Shown in pieces: positions 1 to 9,760 of a DNA stretch of 64,000 nt. The position numbers were made by a program, and so were the translations under genes. The notes under the pieces are model-generated. The model did no database searches. It saw only the letters and a program-made list of their open reading frames with translations, and was not told the DNA's origin. The DNA is from Selaginella moellendorffii. Its lineage: Eukaryota > Streptophyta > Lycopodiopsida > Selaginellales > Selaginellaceae. The stretch spans positions 879,825 to 943,824 of the forward strand of contig NW_003314276.1 in assembly GCF_000143415.4 (NCBI RefSeq), given 5' to 3'. Within the stretch, counting starts at the first letter, position 1, and each line of letters begins with the position of its first letter.

Positions 1-1044
1 GTACGCCGACGGTGTTGTTCTTGGAGCTGATTCGCGAACCACAACAGGTACAAAGAGTTTTACTCTTTATCTTTCATTGGTAGCTCCCATTTTTCCTTTG
101 CTCAATCAGGAATCTATGTCGCAAACCGAGCTTCCGATAAAATCTCCAAGCTGACCGACAATGTCTACATTTGTCGATCTGGATCGGTAGCTTGTTCTTG
201 GTGTTTTGTGATTTCTTTGTCCTTATATCTTGTTCCAGGCAGCAGACACGCAAGTAATCTCCGATTACGTTCGTTACCTCCTCCACCAGCACACGTAAGT
301 GATCGATTTTCATGGTTTTCGTTCTCTCTTATTTGTCTTTTTGGATCCAGGATTGTTTTGGGTGAACAAGCAACTGTCAAGGCAGCTGCGAAGCTGGTTA
401 GAGAGATTGCCTACTCGAACAAGGTTTGTTTAGCAGCAGCTTTGACTGATCTATATAAACAGTGTGTGTTGCTTTTAGTCCTTCCTCGAGGCTGGAATGA
501 TCGTCGGAGGTTGGGACAAGCACGAGAAAGGTAGCATCTTCGGTGTGCCAATCGGTGGAACTTTACTCCGCGTGCCTTTCACGATTGGAGGTAAATCAAA
601 GCGTGTTTAGAAATTCCAGTTCTTAAGCCTTCCCTCTTTCCTGCCAGGCTCTGGATCGACCTATATATTTGGTTTTCTCGATCAAGCGTGGAGGCCAGGA
701 ATGAGCAAACAAGAAGCACAAGTATGTCCTCCAAATTTCTCTCCACTTTCCTGATCTTTTCTGGCAGGACCTCGTCGTTAAAGCCGTGTCTCTCGCCATG
801 GCTCGTGATGGCGGCAGTGGTGGCGTCGTGCGAACTGTGACAGTGAGTAGAATGTCGCGAGAACATACTTTCTCTTGTATTAACTGGAACTTCCTGGTGT
901 GATTTCCAGATAAGCTCGGAGGGCGTGACTCGGGATTATTTCAGCCACGACAGGCTACCAAAGTGGCACGAGGACATACCGGCGGGCGTGTCTACGGCTC
1001 TCGAGGCCCTGGAAAATGCCAACGGTGAATGGATGGTTGTCTAG
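1..1044 (+). CDS. PBA1: 20S proteasome subunit beta-1 (plant PBA1 type), 3' part
   Basis: Catalytic beta-1 (caspase-like) subunit of the 20S proteasome core, which degrades ubiquitin-tagged proteins in nucleus and cytosol. The gene begins upstream of the window, so the catalytic N-terminal threonine and the propeptide are not visible. Eight coding exons can be joined in frame: 1-47, 110-186, 239-294, 351-423, 479-590, 648-721, 768-842 and 910-1044, separated by GT-AG introns of 45-67 nt. Family landmarks in order are the VLGADSRT block (Asp17 region), NRASDKI (the Lys33 region of the active site), [44 protein letters not shown] and SEGVTRDY, ending at a TAG at 1042-1044. No break is seen, so it looks functional. 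Identification rests on remembered family motifs; confidence is high. Confidence 0.95.
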
Positions 1045-1215
1045 AACCGAATTCAGGACTTTAAATCAGTGAAAAGCTTGTTCAAGTTTTGAAAACTTGT
1101 TTGTTGATGGACATGGCGGTGGTCTGCAATTCCTGGTGTTCTTAATTCTACGATCTCTAAGTTTCTGTAGTTATACAAGACAACCAACTTAGACTCATAC
1201 TAAGGGAAACGTCGG

Positions 1216-2398
1216 TAGATATAATTTGACTTCACTGACTGAAATAAAACCAGGATAAGGATGGTGTGGGGTTTGGCGAAGGTCCAGATTCCGGAACAAT
1301 CCACTTGCGAAGAAATCTTGTTCCAATTCTGTGCAACAAGAGGACGTTAAAACAGCGTAAGAACTGACGTTCAGGGGCGTCTGAAAAAATCAGTAAGTGT
1401 GAACTCGATCACAAAGAAACTCTTGAGTGTTGATGCAAAACTGAAGATCATCGCCACCACCTAGCCAAAAGTAAAGCACGCCGCAGCCGACATCAACTTA
1501 GTCAAGCTTGGAAAGTCGCTTCCAAACCAAGTCCGCGTACTTGGAGAACTACAAGATTATTTACACTCGTTTACCTTTGCTCGAAACTAATAACTAAGAA
1601 GCACTGTTTCAATTGAAGCAATTGGTAATCAAGTTGGCACAGCCTTTTCCGCAACAAGAATGCTTCCCAAAACTGCGCAGTCTGACGAGCTCAAACCATG
1701 CCGACTCCTTTGCGAGTCGAGAAATCCCCGGCCAGCAGCGCCATCCGGGACGTAAGGCATGGTTTCCAGGAGCTCTCTCGCCTGGCTCAATCTCCCAGTC
1801 CGTCCCAAAAGATCCAGCACCGAGCAGTAGTGTCTGGGCTGAGGCTTGACTCCACAGTCGCCGCTCATTGAAACGAAGATCTCGCGTCCCTCGCGAAGCC
1901 GCCCTGCGTGGCTGCAAGCAACCAAGGCACTCAAATACGCAACTTGGTCAGGGAGAAGCCCGTGCTGGATCATCTCACGAAAGAGATCAATCGCTTGCGC
2001 TCCATCGCCGGACTGGCTACACGCGGAGATCGCCGACGTCCACGACACAACGTTCCATTGGAAGATCTTCTTGGATTCCTGGAGATTCCCGCGGTGGGAG
2101 AATGCCGCCAGGATGGAGTTCCAGGAGACGATGTCTCTCTCGGGCATGAGAGCGAGGATTTCTTGAACGAGGCCCAGATGCCCTTGTTGGGTATATCCCG
2201 CAAGGAGCGAGTTCCAGGTCCATAGCTCCCACTCGGGCATACTCTCCAGCATCCATCTTGCTTCCTCGAGGTGCCCTCTTGACGCCATCGCCGCGATCAT
2301 CGTGTTCCAAGTCACAAGATCGCGCTGCTGGAGCCGGGAGAAGATCTCGCGCGCTTGAACCAACCTACAAGGAGGCCCAAGATTGCATTGGAGGAGCG
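1216..2398. repeat. Segmental duplication, copy 1 (partner at 22565-23777)
   Basis: About 1.2 kb is nearly identical to 22565-23777. It covers the 3' half of a PPR gene and about 400 bp of its downstream flank. Homology starts at an ATATAATTTGACTTC motif and ends in the PPR coding region near GATTGCATTGGAGGAG. Differences seen include a 12-bp in-frame deletion in this copy near 2056, an 11-bp tandem duplication in the other copy near 22945, and about 24 bp replaced by unrelated sequence near 2360. Confidence 0.9.
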
Positions 2399-2489
2399 GG
2401 CATAAAGAAACTGACCAAGCCGGGATACAAGTTGTCCCAGAACATCTCGCCAACTCATCGCCAGAGCGGATCGGAGAAGACACGGCCAC
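1629..2489 (-). pseudogene. Truncated PPR-protein duplicate
   Basis: A 286-codon open frame whose residues from about 45 onward repeat the C-terminal half of the PPR protein at 22987-24561. PPR proteins are organellar RNA-binding proteins built from helical repeats of about 35 residues. About five S-type repeats with the (V/L)(S/T)WN(T/S) signature are visible, then one long repeat pair. The first 44 residues match nothing in the parent and come from sequence beyond the duplication breakpoint. Four residues (RMPE in the parent) are deleted at the end of one repeat. There is no recognisable E or DYW domain; the last 30 residues look like an out-of-frame tail and are shared with the parent. Most likely a dead partial duplicate; a transcribed short PPR cannot be excluded. 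Confidence 0.75.
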
Positions 2490-2667
2490 GATATAAATTT
2501 CTTAGCTTGATTCTTTCCATTCTTTTCGTAACGCAGAAGATATGAAACAAAATTTTGTGCGCTATAATCATATACAATAATCAAGGAAGAATCGTTAGAG
2601 GATTTATACTTTTCTTTGTCTTGTTTACTCCATGGAATCCATTTTTACATGTTCACGGACACAGGGA

Positions 2668-2895
2668 TCAACCAGGACGAGTTTTTACGTTCTTCCCAAA
2701 GACAATGCTGGTTGTTCCAAGAATCCAAGTTTTGAAGCTTGGTGGTGGAGGGATGTTCCTAATCTTTGAAAGCAAGAAGACGAGTTGGATGTCAACTCTG
2801 TTTAAGTATCCAAGATAATTGGTGGCATCCACCTTGGAAGGGGACTGGACAAGCACAAAGCAGAGTAGCGCAACGAACACCAAAGCTCTCACCAT
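2668..2895 (-). CDS. Small predicted secreted peptide, unknown family
   Basis: A 75-codon frame starting at the ATG at 2893-2895. It begins with a classic signal peptide: Met-Val-Arg, then a hydrophobic core ALVFVALLCFVLV, then a polar stretch and a likely cleavage site after VDA. The mature part is about 50 residues, with a proline run (IPPPP) and a basic C-terminus; no cysteines are seen after the signal. A TATAAAT box lies about 70 bp upstream on the same strand, which supports this start over an in-frame ATG further upstream. It lies downstream of the polyphenol oxidase gene on the same strand. I do not recognise the family, and the 3' end may continue through an intron not resolved here. 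Confidence 0.5.
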   Translation of the reverse strand: MVRALVFVALLCFVLVQSPSKVDATNYLGYLNRVDIQLVFLLSKIRNIPPPPSFKTWILGTTSIVFGKNVKTRPG

Positions 2896-2961
2896 ATTGA
2901 ACCTTTTGTATGAAATGCGTTGTTGAATGTTTTGTGCTCGTATGGATCCTTGGAGATTGCC

Positions 2962-2968
2962 ATTTATA
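2962..2968 (-). promoter_or_regulatory. TATA box of the small secreted-peptide gene
   Basis: TATAAAT on the minus strand about 70 bp upstream of the chosen ATG at 2895, a normal distance for a short 5' UTR. Confidence 0.45.
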
Positions 2969-3064
2969 CTATACGGCGTACAAAACAAAGTTGCTCACGC
3001 AATTGCAACTTCCATGGAAATTGTTGAATGGGCAAGCTCTGACACCGACAGTATGAGTCTAAGT

Positions 3065-3360
3065 TGTGGCACTTAGTTGCCGTGGCAGCATCCTGGGCCC
3101 TGTGGCTGTGACTGGTGAATAGCTCTGCATCTTGAACATCCTGTGAATCTGTATATATTTTACAAAACTTTATAAACGAACATTGAAAATCAAAAACCAT
3201 GTATTGTTTATGAGTTGATAAAATAAACTCAAAGACAATGCATATTTATTCATGTTCAGCTCATTACTATATGAATAACAGGAACAGGAACAGGAACAAT
3301 CATTACTAATGATTGACATTGTTTATGGTGTATGTTCATATGATAATGCGAACAAGTAGA
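3065..3360. repeat. Dispersed repeat shared with 20281-20750
   Basis: A diverged repeat between the polyphenol oxidase stop codon and the small-peptide gene. Shared blocks include GTGGCACTTAGTTGCCGTGG, the phrase around TTCAGCTCATTAC, and CTAATGATTGACATTGTTT, in the same order at 20281-20750. It contains a short (AGGAAC)n tract near 3280. Either an old duplication of intergenic DNA or an unrecognised mobile element. Confidence 0.6.
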
Positions 3361-4688
3361 TAATCCTATGTCTCGTACTTAATTTTGAACCCCTTGAACG
3401 TGACTGGTCCAGAGCTGCCTCTAGGAACAAGAGTGACAACAATGTAGTCTGCATCTTCCAGCCCTAGCTGCTCTAGCGTGTCACTTATTCCTAGCCTCAT
3501 CTCCGTCTCCATAATGTGCCCCTTCCCTGCAGAGTCGGGAACGTTCACAAAAGTTCCAGCAAACTCCACCACATTGACCGACGTGTTTTCATTCGCATTT
3601 GGATAGTTGATGTAGACATCGAATTTGGTGGCCTTGTTGTAATCCAGCTCCACTCCTTGGATCACCAGGATCTCCTCAACTTCATCATCATCATCATCAG
3701 ATTTATCACCACCTCTACCTGAGAACAGGGTCGGCAGGTTATTGAGCCCCAGCGCGTTATTGAGCATGATGTTATTGAGCCTGGTCAGCTTCAGTGGCCG
3801 CTTCACCTTAGTGCTGAACACACTCTCCAGTTTCTGGATCTTGCCGCTCACTGCCTCCCCGAACTCTTCAATCACATCAGCCGCTGCAGTTGGAGGTGAA
3901 TCTGGCGAAGCAGAGACTAGAGGCTTCGACTTCGCTCCAGCAACGGTGGAAGGCCGAGCAGTCACCCAGGCATTGTGGATGTCCTGGTAACGGTACCCCA
4001 GCTGCTCGGTTTTGAGCGCATCCCGGACTCTCACCCGAACCAGGCGCCTTTTCTCATCGTAGAACAAGAACGTTGCATTAAGCCAATCCAGATCTTTGTA
4101 ATCCCTTCTGGGGCGGAAGGGCCCCTTCCTGTTGCGCGGCAGCGTCTTCCACACGGTCCACAATCGGTCGAGGTTGGCGTGGTGAGGGTAGAAGATGGGA
4201 TCCCTAGCCGCGGAGTAGAACACCCCCATGTCTTCAAAATGGGGTTTCGCGCTGCTCCCCGTCCATTTGTGAACAGTGTTATGTGGGGCACTTTCTATTG
4301 TTCCCAGTCCATCCGGCTTACTGTCACCTGGGTGGTACTCCTTACCATAAAACAATCTTGTCGTTCTGGCGTTCACAAGCTGCTTGTACATGAGCGCGTT
4401 GTTCTCTTCGCGCTGCTTCGAATCGCTGATCGGGGCACCATCGCCAGGGACGAAATTGAGATCCGCGAGCCGGGGCGGGAAATGATCTGGATTGCGGAAA
4501 TCGTCAAACAGGACAGGATTGGTCAAGTACATCTGCGGGATGACATTCGGCAGTGGATCTGAAGCGAATTGATTGTCCCAGTTCCAGAACGGGAGCGCGA
4601 AGGTGTCGTCTTCGATCAAACTGGCCAGGATTCGCTCGTGGAAGTAGAGGAACCAGCGGTGCCAGGGAAAGAAGAACCAGTTCCTGTG

Positions 4689-4784
4689 GCCTCCCGTTAA
4701 ACACCATCCTGTTTCAGTCTCTCTCCACCTAGCTGGCAATGATGTGGCACGATTACATGGCATTTCTCTCTTTCCACTCCCGTC
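4689..4784 (+). repeat. MULE terminal inverted repeat, left
   Basis: 96 bp, starting GCCTCCCGTTAAACACC, the exact reverse complement of 5575-5670. It contains an ATG (4761-4763, minus strand) in frame with the downstream polyphenol oxidase segment. Confidence 0.95.
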
Positions 4785-4841
4785 TGCATCTATCCGCCCG
4801 ACGACTGTGGTCTTTCTCCGCTTTTGACCGGAGGCGCTTCT

Positions 4842-5200
4842 TTAACGTCTGGAGTTTGGAAACATTTTTTTTTTCCATTGTGCGTCCTTCATGGAGAAAG
4901 AAAAGAACTTGAACAGTGAGACAATGGCATGTCTATCTCCACCACATTCGATTCCTCTCCATCCTTGTTCAACTTGAGAGAGGAGACTACATACCGGTCG
5001 AATAAAGAGCCTTGGAACAATTCCGGATACTTGAGTGATGATAAAGCTGAGCAAGGATCATTGCCCATCCACCTGCGAAGTTCCAATGGATCCCCAAGAG
5101 CATGCTTGAAAGTTTGCAAGGCATCTGTTGGAAAAATAAGACTCAGGATGATCCAAGAGGAGAAGACACTGTAGCAATAGTTACAAGTTCCACTGTGCAA
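4842..5200 (-). pseudogene. LRR-receptor-like N-terminal fragment captured in the MULE
   Basis: One minus-strand frame (5200 downward) has a hydrophobic leader, then DALQTFKHALGDP and RRWMGNDPCS. This is the usual layout of the LRR N-terminal cap of plant receptor kinases and receptor-like proteins (a D-A-L-x-x-F-K-x-x-L-x-D-P type start, then W-x-G-x-D-P-C). The expected next piece, GWRGIECGGDRHAIVSL, is in a different frame from about 4990 downward, as if an intron or a small indel separates them. No LRR array or kinase follows inside the element. Inference from motifs only; a database search would decide it. Confidence 0.5.
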
Positions 5201-5574
5201 AGATGAAGAGCATGCCCATATTCCATAAAGCCAGAGCTAATAGTACCACTAAGCTCCACAAATTCATAGAAACCTCCATATGATCATTGTTGCTGCCCCT
5301 TGAGAGCAAAAAAAAAGAGCGCTTTCAATCTAGCTGCTGCTGCTTGGGTCGACCAGCATTTCCATTCCAAAGAAGAACCTAAAACCCCCTAGAGAAGAGG
5401 GTAGAGCAATCTAGAGGAGCAAAGTAAAAGGAGAGATACTTACACACTGGTTGGCATTGGACGCAAAGTAAAAAAACCCCCTTTTCTCTCATCTCTGTTC
5501 TGTGAAAGAGACTTTGGTTCAAGTTAAAGTGATTGGAAGTAATGTTATGTGCCAGCACCAGAGAGAGAGAGTCG

Positions 5575-5670
5575 GACGGGAGTGGAAAGAGAGAAATGCC
5601 ATGTAATCGTGCCACATCATTGCCAGCTAGGTGGAGAGAGACTGAAACAGGATGGTGTTTAACGGGAGGC
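5575..5670 (-). repeat. MULE terminal inverted repeat, right
   Basis: 96 bp, ending AACGGGAGGC, the perfect inverted partner of 4689-4784. It is followed directly by the second copy of the 9-bp duplication. Confidence 0.95.
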
Positions 5671-6207
5671 GTTCCTGTGGATGTGGAGCCTTTCGGTGCT
5701 GTTGGCGTACAAGAATGCGCCATCGCAATAGGCACAGTGGATATTGGCTTGCTGGTCAAAATTGCGGGGATCGTCCGGAGGAAGAGCTTTCATCAGCTCG
5801 TAGGCTCGAATGTACTTGGCGATGTAGTCCGAGCTGAGGAGGTGAACGGGCTGCCTCAGGCGACTGGGGAGCTGGGTGTTGTGGACGAAGTCGACAACCG
5901 GTGTTTTGCTTCGAGGCGGGCAGCAACCGACCTTTCCAGCTGGAGTTTCAGCTTGGGTGCACCACTCTAGATCTATTGTTCCGTTGTCAATGGGTCGTGC
6001 CCATCCTTGCTGCTCCTGCTGGAGACTCCCAGTCGCTAGGCCCAGGGATGCCTCTCTTCTTCCTGTTGCTGTGGAAAGTAAAAGAAAGCACAAGATTTGA
6101 ACTGGAAAATAGAACTTGGTCACGAGAAGCCTGGATAACAAACTGTCGCCGACCATTCGGGGAAGAACATTGTTCAGAATCCTGGCGCTTGATGGTGTTC
6201 TTCCCAT

Positions 6208-6660
6208 TTCCTCTTCTCGAGCTTCTGCTTTTTCTTCTTCCGCTCAATCTGCTCAACGGGAACTCAAAACATGCTCCCACTCAGCCTGACTCAGGAACAC
6301 TGCGCCCTTTTCAGAGACATGCTTGAGTTAAATTTGCATTATGAAACATAAACCCTTTTCTAGTTATCTCCAGTGCTTAGACAGAGTTACTGAATAGGAC
6401 ACTTCCTTTAAGGTACACGTGGATCCCACGTGCTAAATATAACCTCATATACTACAAATTCATTGGGACCAGCGTTCGACAAACCTTTTCACCTTCCAAA
6501 TCAAAAATCCTCCTCGAGTTTAACCTCCAAGGATTTTTCAAAATTCCCAGGATTAAACCTTCTAATCAAATAAACAAGTTTACAATTGTGAGAAAATTTG
6601 TCGATAGTGTGCACTTTTTTTCCAGTGGTCCACAACTTCATCAAAGTTAAACTTCTGAAT
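6208..6660. other. Intergenic, no gene seen
   Basis: 5' flank of polyphenol oxidase (with the paired G-boxes) merging into the 3' end of the decayed hAT-like transposase. No further coding signal seen. Confidence 0.6.
6416..6432. promoter_or_regulatory. Paired G-boxes upstream of polyphenol oxidase
   Basis: CACGTGGATCCCACGTG is a palindrome made of two G-box (CACGTG) cores five bases apart, about 210 bp upstream of the polyphenol oxidase start. An AT-rich TATATTTAG-like stretch lies beside it. G-boxes bind bZIP and bHLH factors in plants; a role here is inferred. Confidence 0.35.
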
Positions 6661-6803
6661 TTTAGGACCTTAAACTGAAATCCTTATAAGAGTATCAATT
6701 GTTTTAGTACTCATTTGATTTCTGTACTTGTTCTTGATCAAGTTTATTCTGCTAAAACCTCGCTCGCAACTTGCAGTGCTAACACAAATTTCACCAACTA
6801 GAA
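6661..6803 (-). pseudogene. hAT-like transposase, C-terminal dimerisation segment
   Basis: The minus-strand translation gives VGEICVSTASCERGFS followed by RNQMS and L-I-R-I. This is the conserved C-terminal dimerisation (hATC) motif of hAT transposases and their ZNF862/KIAA1586-like relatives. It continues the gene found at 7934-9760 and 18441-18690; the solo LTR at 6804-7933 separates this segment from the rest. Confidence 0.75.
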
Positions 6804-7933
6804 TGTCGCGAATGTGACTTTAGGTATTGAAATTACCTATCGGCCAGTCCTTACAGACACTTTTACCTTACTGCCACGATGGCAGGAGGTCGGTATTGCT
6901 GGTTCCCTTTATTAGCCCTTCTTGTTCAAGTGTTAGTTTACTGGGCTTAGCACCTATACTTAGCCAAATGGACATAAGGTAGAAACTCCTATGTGTTTTT
7001 AGCTGAGCATACTGGCTTTTAGTTCTTTTTTGCTCTGTCTTGTACTAGCTTGACAAGAACCTTCACATATTGTGGTCCCTCAATATCGCTGGATGATAGA
7101 TTACCGTGTCTACCAAACACCCTCGCTATCATGCCCTTTTGTATTAGTCTCATTTCGGTCCCAAATGCTATTTATGGAAAGTGTCTAGATTTGCTCATTT
7201 GGCATATCTATGGAATGTAGAAATTGGCCTGAATACAATGGTGTTAGTCCCGTATCCAAATTCACAATCTAGCGCCATTCTATATTTAGTAAGTTTCAAG
7301 CTTGTCCCAGAGACTAACTCCTGATACTAAAGGGGGCTTGGGGTGAAAGCCCAAAGCGTGTGTTCCTCAAGGGGGGGCTGTGGGGGGTTCCAAATGTATA
7401 GTAGGGATAGTGGGTAAATTGGGCATGGCTGACTAACTTGAGGTATAGTCTAGCTCCCGCTTGCGTGCTTGTCTTTGTTCTGTGTCTGGCTTGGGTCTAA
7501 GCCCAAGTTCCATACCATGTTAGTTGGTGGGGTACCCATATCCTCGTGTTAGGCCACTAGTATGCCGAAATAGTGCAAAACGCCGTTTGGCTTCGTTTTG
7601 CATGCTGGTTCTGGCATTAGGATGCTGGTTGCTCTAGGACTGTTCCAAGTCACTCCAGGCTCCTGGCCCTTCGCTCCTTGGGCTGTATGCTTAGGAATTG
7701 CTCCGTGGTTCAGTTCCGTCACTCCTTGGCTCCATGCTTGGGAGTTTGGCTCCGTTCCTTCGTTCAGTGGCCCAAGGCCCTGAACCTCGGGTTCCACACC
7801 ATGTTCCTTTGGACACATGGCATGTGACATGTGGCATCTGTCACATGGCACAAAGAGGGTTTAGGTTCTGCTTCGTGGTGGTATCCTATGGTAAATCACC
7901 ATAGGATAAAGGGTAAAAACCACGTGCACTACA
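6804..7933 (+). mobile_element. Solo LTR, family B1
   Basis: 1130 bp from TGTCGCGAATGTGAC to GTGCACTACA, homologous to 12719-13863 and, over the 5' two thirds, to 58811-59731. Flanks TAGAA and TTGAA are a 5-bp target duplication with one mismatch. No internal retroelement sequence adjoins it, so it is a solo LTR. It contains the shared G-run module (about 7334-7411) and a perfect 11-bp-stem hairpin at 7882-7908. Confidence 0.85.
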
Positions 7934-9760
7934 TTGAAGCAAGTTTGGAAAGCTCTCTGCCCAACCTACTTGACTATGTATGATGCTCCACATAAAATTT
8001 CATCCTTTCCATTCCTTTGAGGCAAGCAACTTCCAAGTTAAATACTCTTCCATGAAGGCTAAAGGATCCATAATGCCTTTAACAAGAACTCCATCCACCT
8101 CTAAATGCCTTCCATAAAATTCTGCAAGCTCCCTCGCCTCTGTAATCCCAAATCATTTGTTTTCCTTGACAAGGATTGGCAAATTAACTAGAGCTAGAAC
8201 CTGCATCTTGGAGAGTATCCCTATGTCTTGTAGTCGTTGTCTAATAGCTGCAATAAGAGTAGAAGTAAAGGAGATTTGAAATTGCACAGCTCCTTGAAGA
8301 TCACTTCCATCTTCTGATCTGATCAATTGCATAGTTCTATAAGCATCTCCTTTAATTGAAGCTCTCAAAGCATGGAGGAAGCCATCCTTACTACCACCAT
8401 CAAGGATGTGTGGATATGATCTACCATCTATGGGATTACCGTTCAAATCAATCTCATCACTGATGTAATATTGGTTCAACTTCACAATAGTCTCTCGGCA
8501 CAAGGGTCCAACCATGGTGATGTCGATTAGCTTCTCTTGGAATTTCTGATTGAGACTACTCATCACCTGTAAAACATCAGCTAGAAAATGCAAGACGTAC
8601 ATGTTCTTGAGAGTTTTCAACTTGTTGTAAAGTTGCAACTTGCCACTTCGTTTGAAAAGCTCAGCTACTAGCTCTAAACATTCGCAAAACTTAGAAAATG
8701 CCCCTCCACGACTTAGCCACCTTGTATCTTGTATGCGCTGCAGCTTAAGCTTGGTATAATCGTGTTCCATCTCAATTTCCATCAGTTGAGCCAACCTTTT
8801 CGAGCTTTTGCTGAAGTAAGCTGCTACCTTGTTCACTAGTTTATCAATTGTCATGCATTGTGTAGCACATTCTCCATCCCCATAAGCATCTTCCACACAT
8901 AAATTGGCTCAATGTGCCATACAGTGAACACTGCTTAAGAAGGGATTAATCTCCTTTAGCCTGGTTGCTACCCTTGTTTTGCTACCAGCCATGACATTAC
9001 ATCCATCTGAACCAAAACCCATGAATTGCTGCATATCTAAGTTCTACTGCTTAAGCATATCACTAATGCAGTTAAAGATACTTGCTGCACCACTATCACC
9101 AATATTGACAATCCCCAAGTAGCTCGTCTTCACACAACCACATTCGATGTAAGTCACGTAAAAGATCAAATGCTTCATAGTGCTGAAAATAAATTAAATC
9201 ATAAGAAAACTAATAAATCCAAATTAAGGAATACCTTATATCAATTGATTCATCCACCATCAATCAAAATAAGGACTTTCCCTGACTTTTTGTAAGATAT
9301 TTTTAACCATAACCTGAAGTGAAACATGAACCATATTAGAATCAATTAACATGGTCTCATAAACATACCTCATTAATAGAAGTTATCAGTCGTGAACAAC
9401 CTTTGTCACTGTTGTAATATCTTGGAATATTCATCCCATTAAGTCGATGAAGTTCAATCAGCTCTGGAAAATGAGTGAATGGAGCAAATCCTTGCGCAAT
9501 ATGATAAGCAGAACGAAATAACACAAACACCCCTTGTTCAGCATGGTGTAGATGTTTAATTGTAGCTTCTAAAATCGATTGCTACTTCCCACGACGCACC
9601 TCCTCAGCAAATACAGACTTCTTGTGATCTTCAGAGCTAGCATGACTGCGTAAGGCACTCTTTCAAAAATTACTGCTACTCTATTTGCCAAAAATATTCT
9701 TAGTTTGTGGATTTGCCTTGCAAATCTTGCAAAACATTGTGTCTTTAGTTGCATCAAATT
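7934..9760 (-). pseudogene. hAT-like (ZNF862/KIAA1586-type) transposase, central part
   Basis: Minus-strand remnants in order from 9760 downward: a cysteine-pair segment ending in ICKANPQTKNIFG (TTF-type zinc finger start), LMVDESIDI (a catalytic-Asp context typical of hAT proteins), an apparent intron, MGFGSDGCNVMAGSKTRV, VHCMAH, then a 247-codon open stretch (8896-8153) with RIQDTRWLSRGGAF, then ARELAEFYGRHLEVDG. In-frame stops occur, for example after VHCMAH and after the 8153 segment. Two LTR insertions divide it: family A at 9761-18440 and a solo LTR at 6804-7933. Either a decayed DNA transposon or a decayed domesticated relative. Confidence 0.75.

Larger units (their letters stand above)
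4689..5670. mobile_element. Non-autonomous Mutator-like element with captured gene fragment (Pack-MULE)
   Basis: A 982-bp insertion bounded by perfect 96-bp terminal inverted repeats (4689-4784 and 5575-5670, no mismatch seen) and a perfect 9-bp target-site duplication GTTCCTGTG (4680-4688 and 5671-5679). Long inverted repeats plus a 9-bp duplication are the hallmark of Mutator-like elements. No transposase is present. The interior contains a minus-strand fragment resembling the N-terminus of a leucine-rich-repeat receptor protein. Identical inverted repeats imply a young insertion. Confidence 0.9.
3366..6207 (-). pseudogene. PPO: Polyphenol oxidase (catechol oxidase) gene split by a MULE insertion
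   Basis: Type-3 copper enzyme that oxidises o-diphenols to quinones. The N-terminal part runs from the ATG at 6207 (or 6156, which gives a tidier signal peptide with core FYFPVQILCFLLL) to about 5680. It has the CCPP cysteine motif and the HCAYCDGAF Cu-A histidine/thioether cysteine region. The C-terminal part runs 4679-3366 with PWHRWFLYFHERI (Cu-A), HNTVH and FYPHHANLDRLW (Cu-B), and the C-terminal KFDVYINYP domain. A 982-bp element (4689-5670) with its 9-bp duplication sits between the second and third Cu-A ligand regions. The N-terminal frame stops four codons into the element. Everything else is intact and otherwise intronless, so this is a recently disrupted gene. Confidence 0.92.

Noticed and set aside
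3975-4562. Plus-strand frame of 195 codons
   Set aside because: Antisense shadow of the polyphenol oxidase coding region; no independent motifs.
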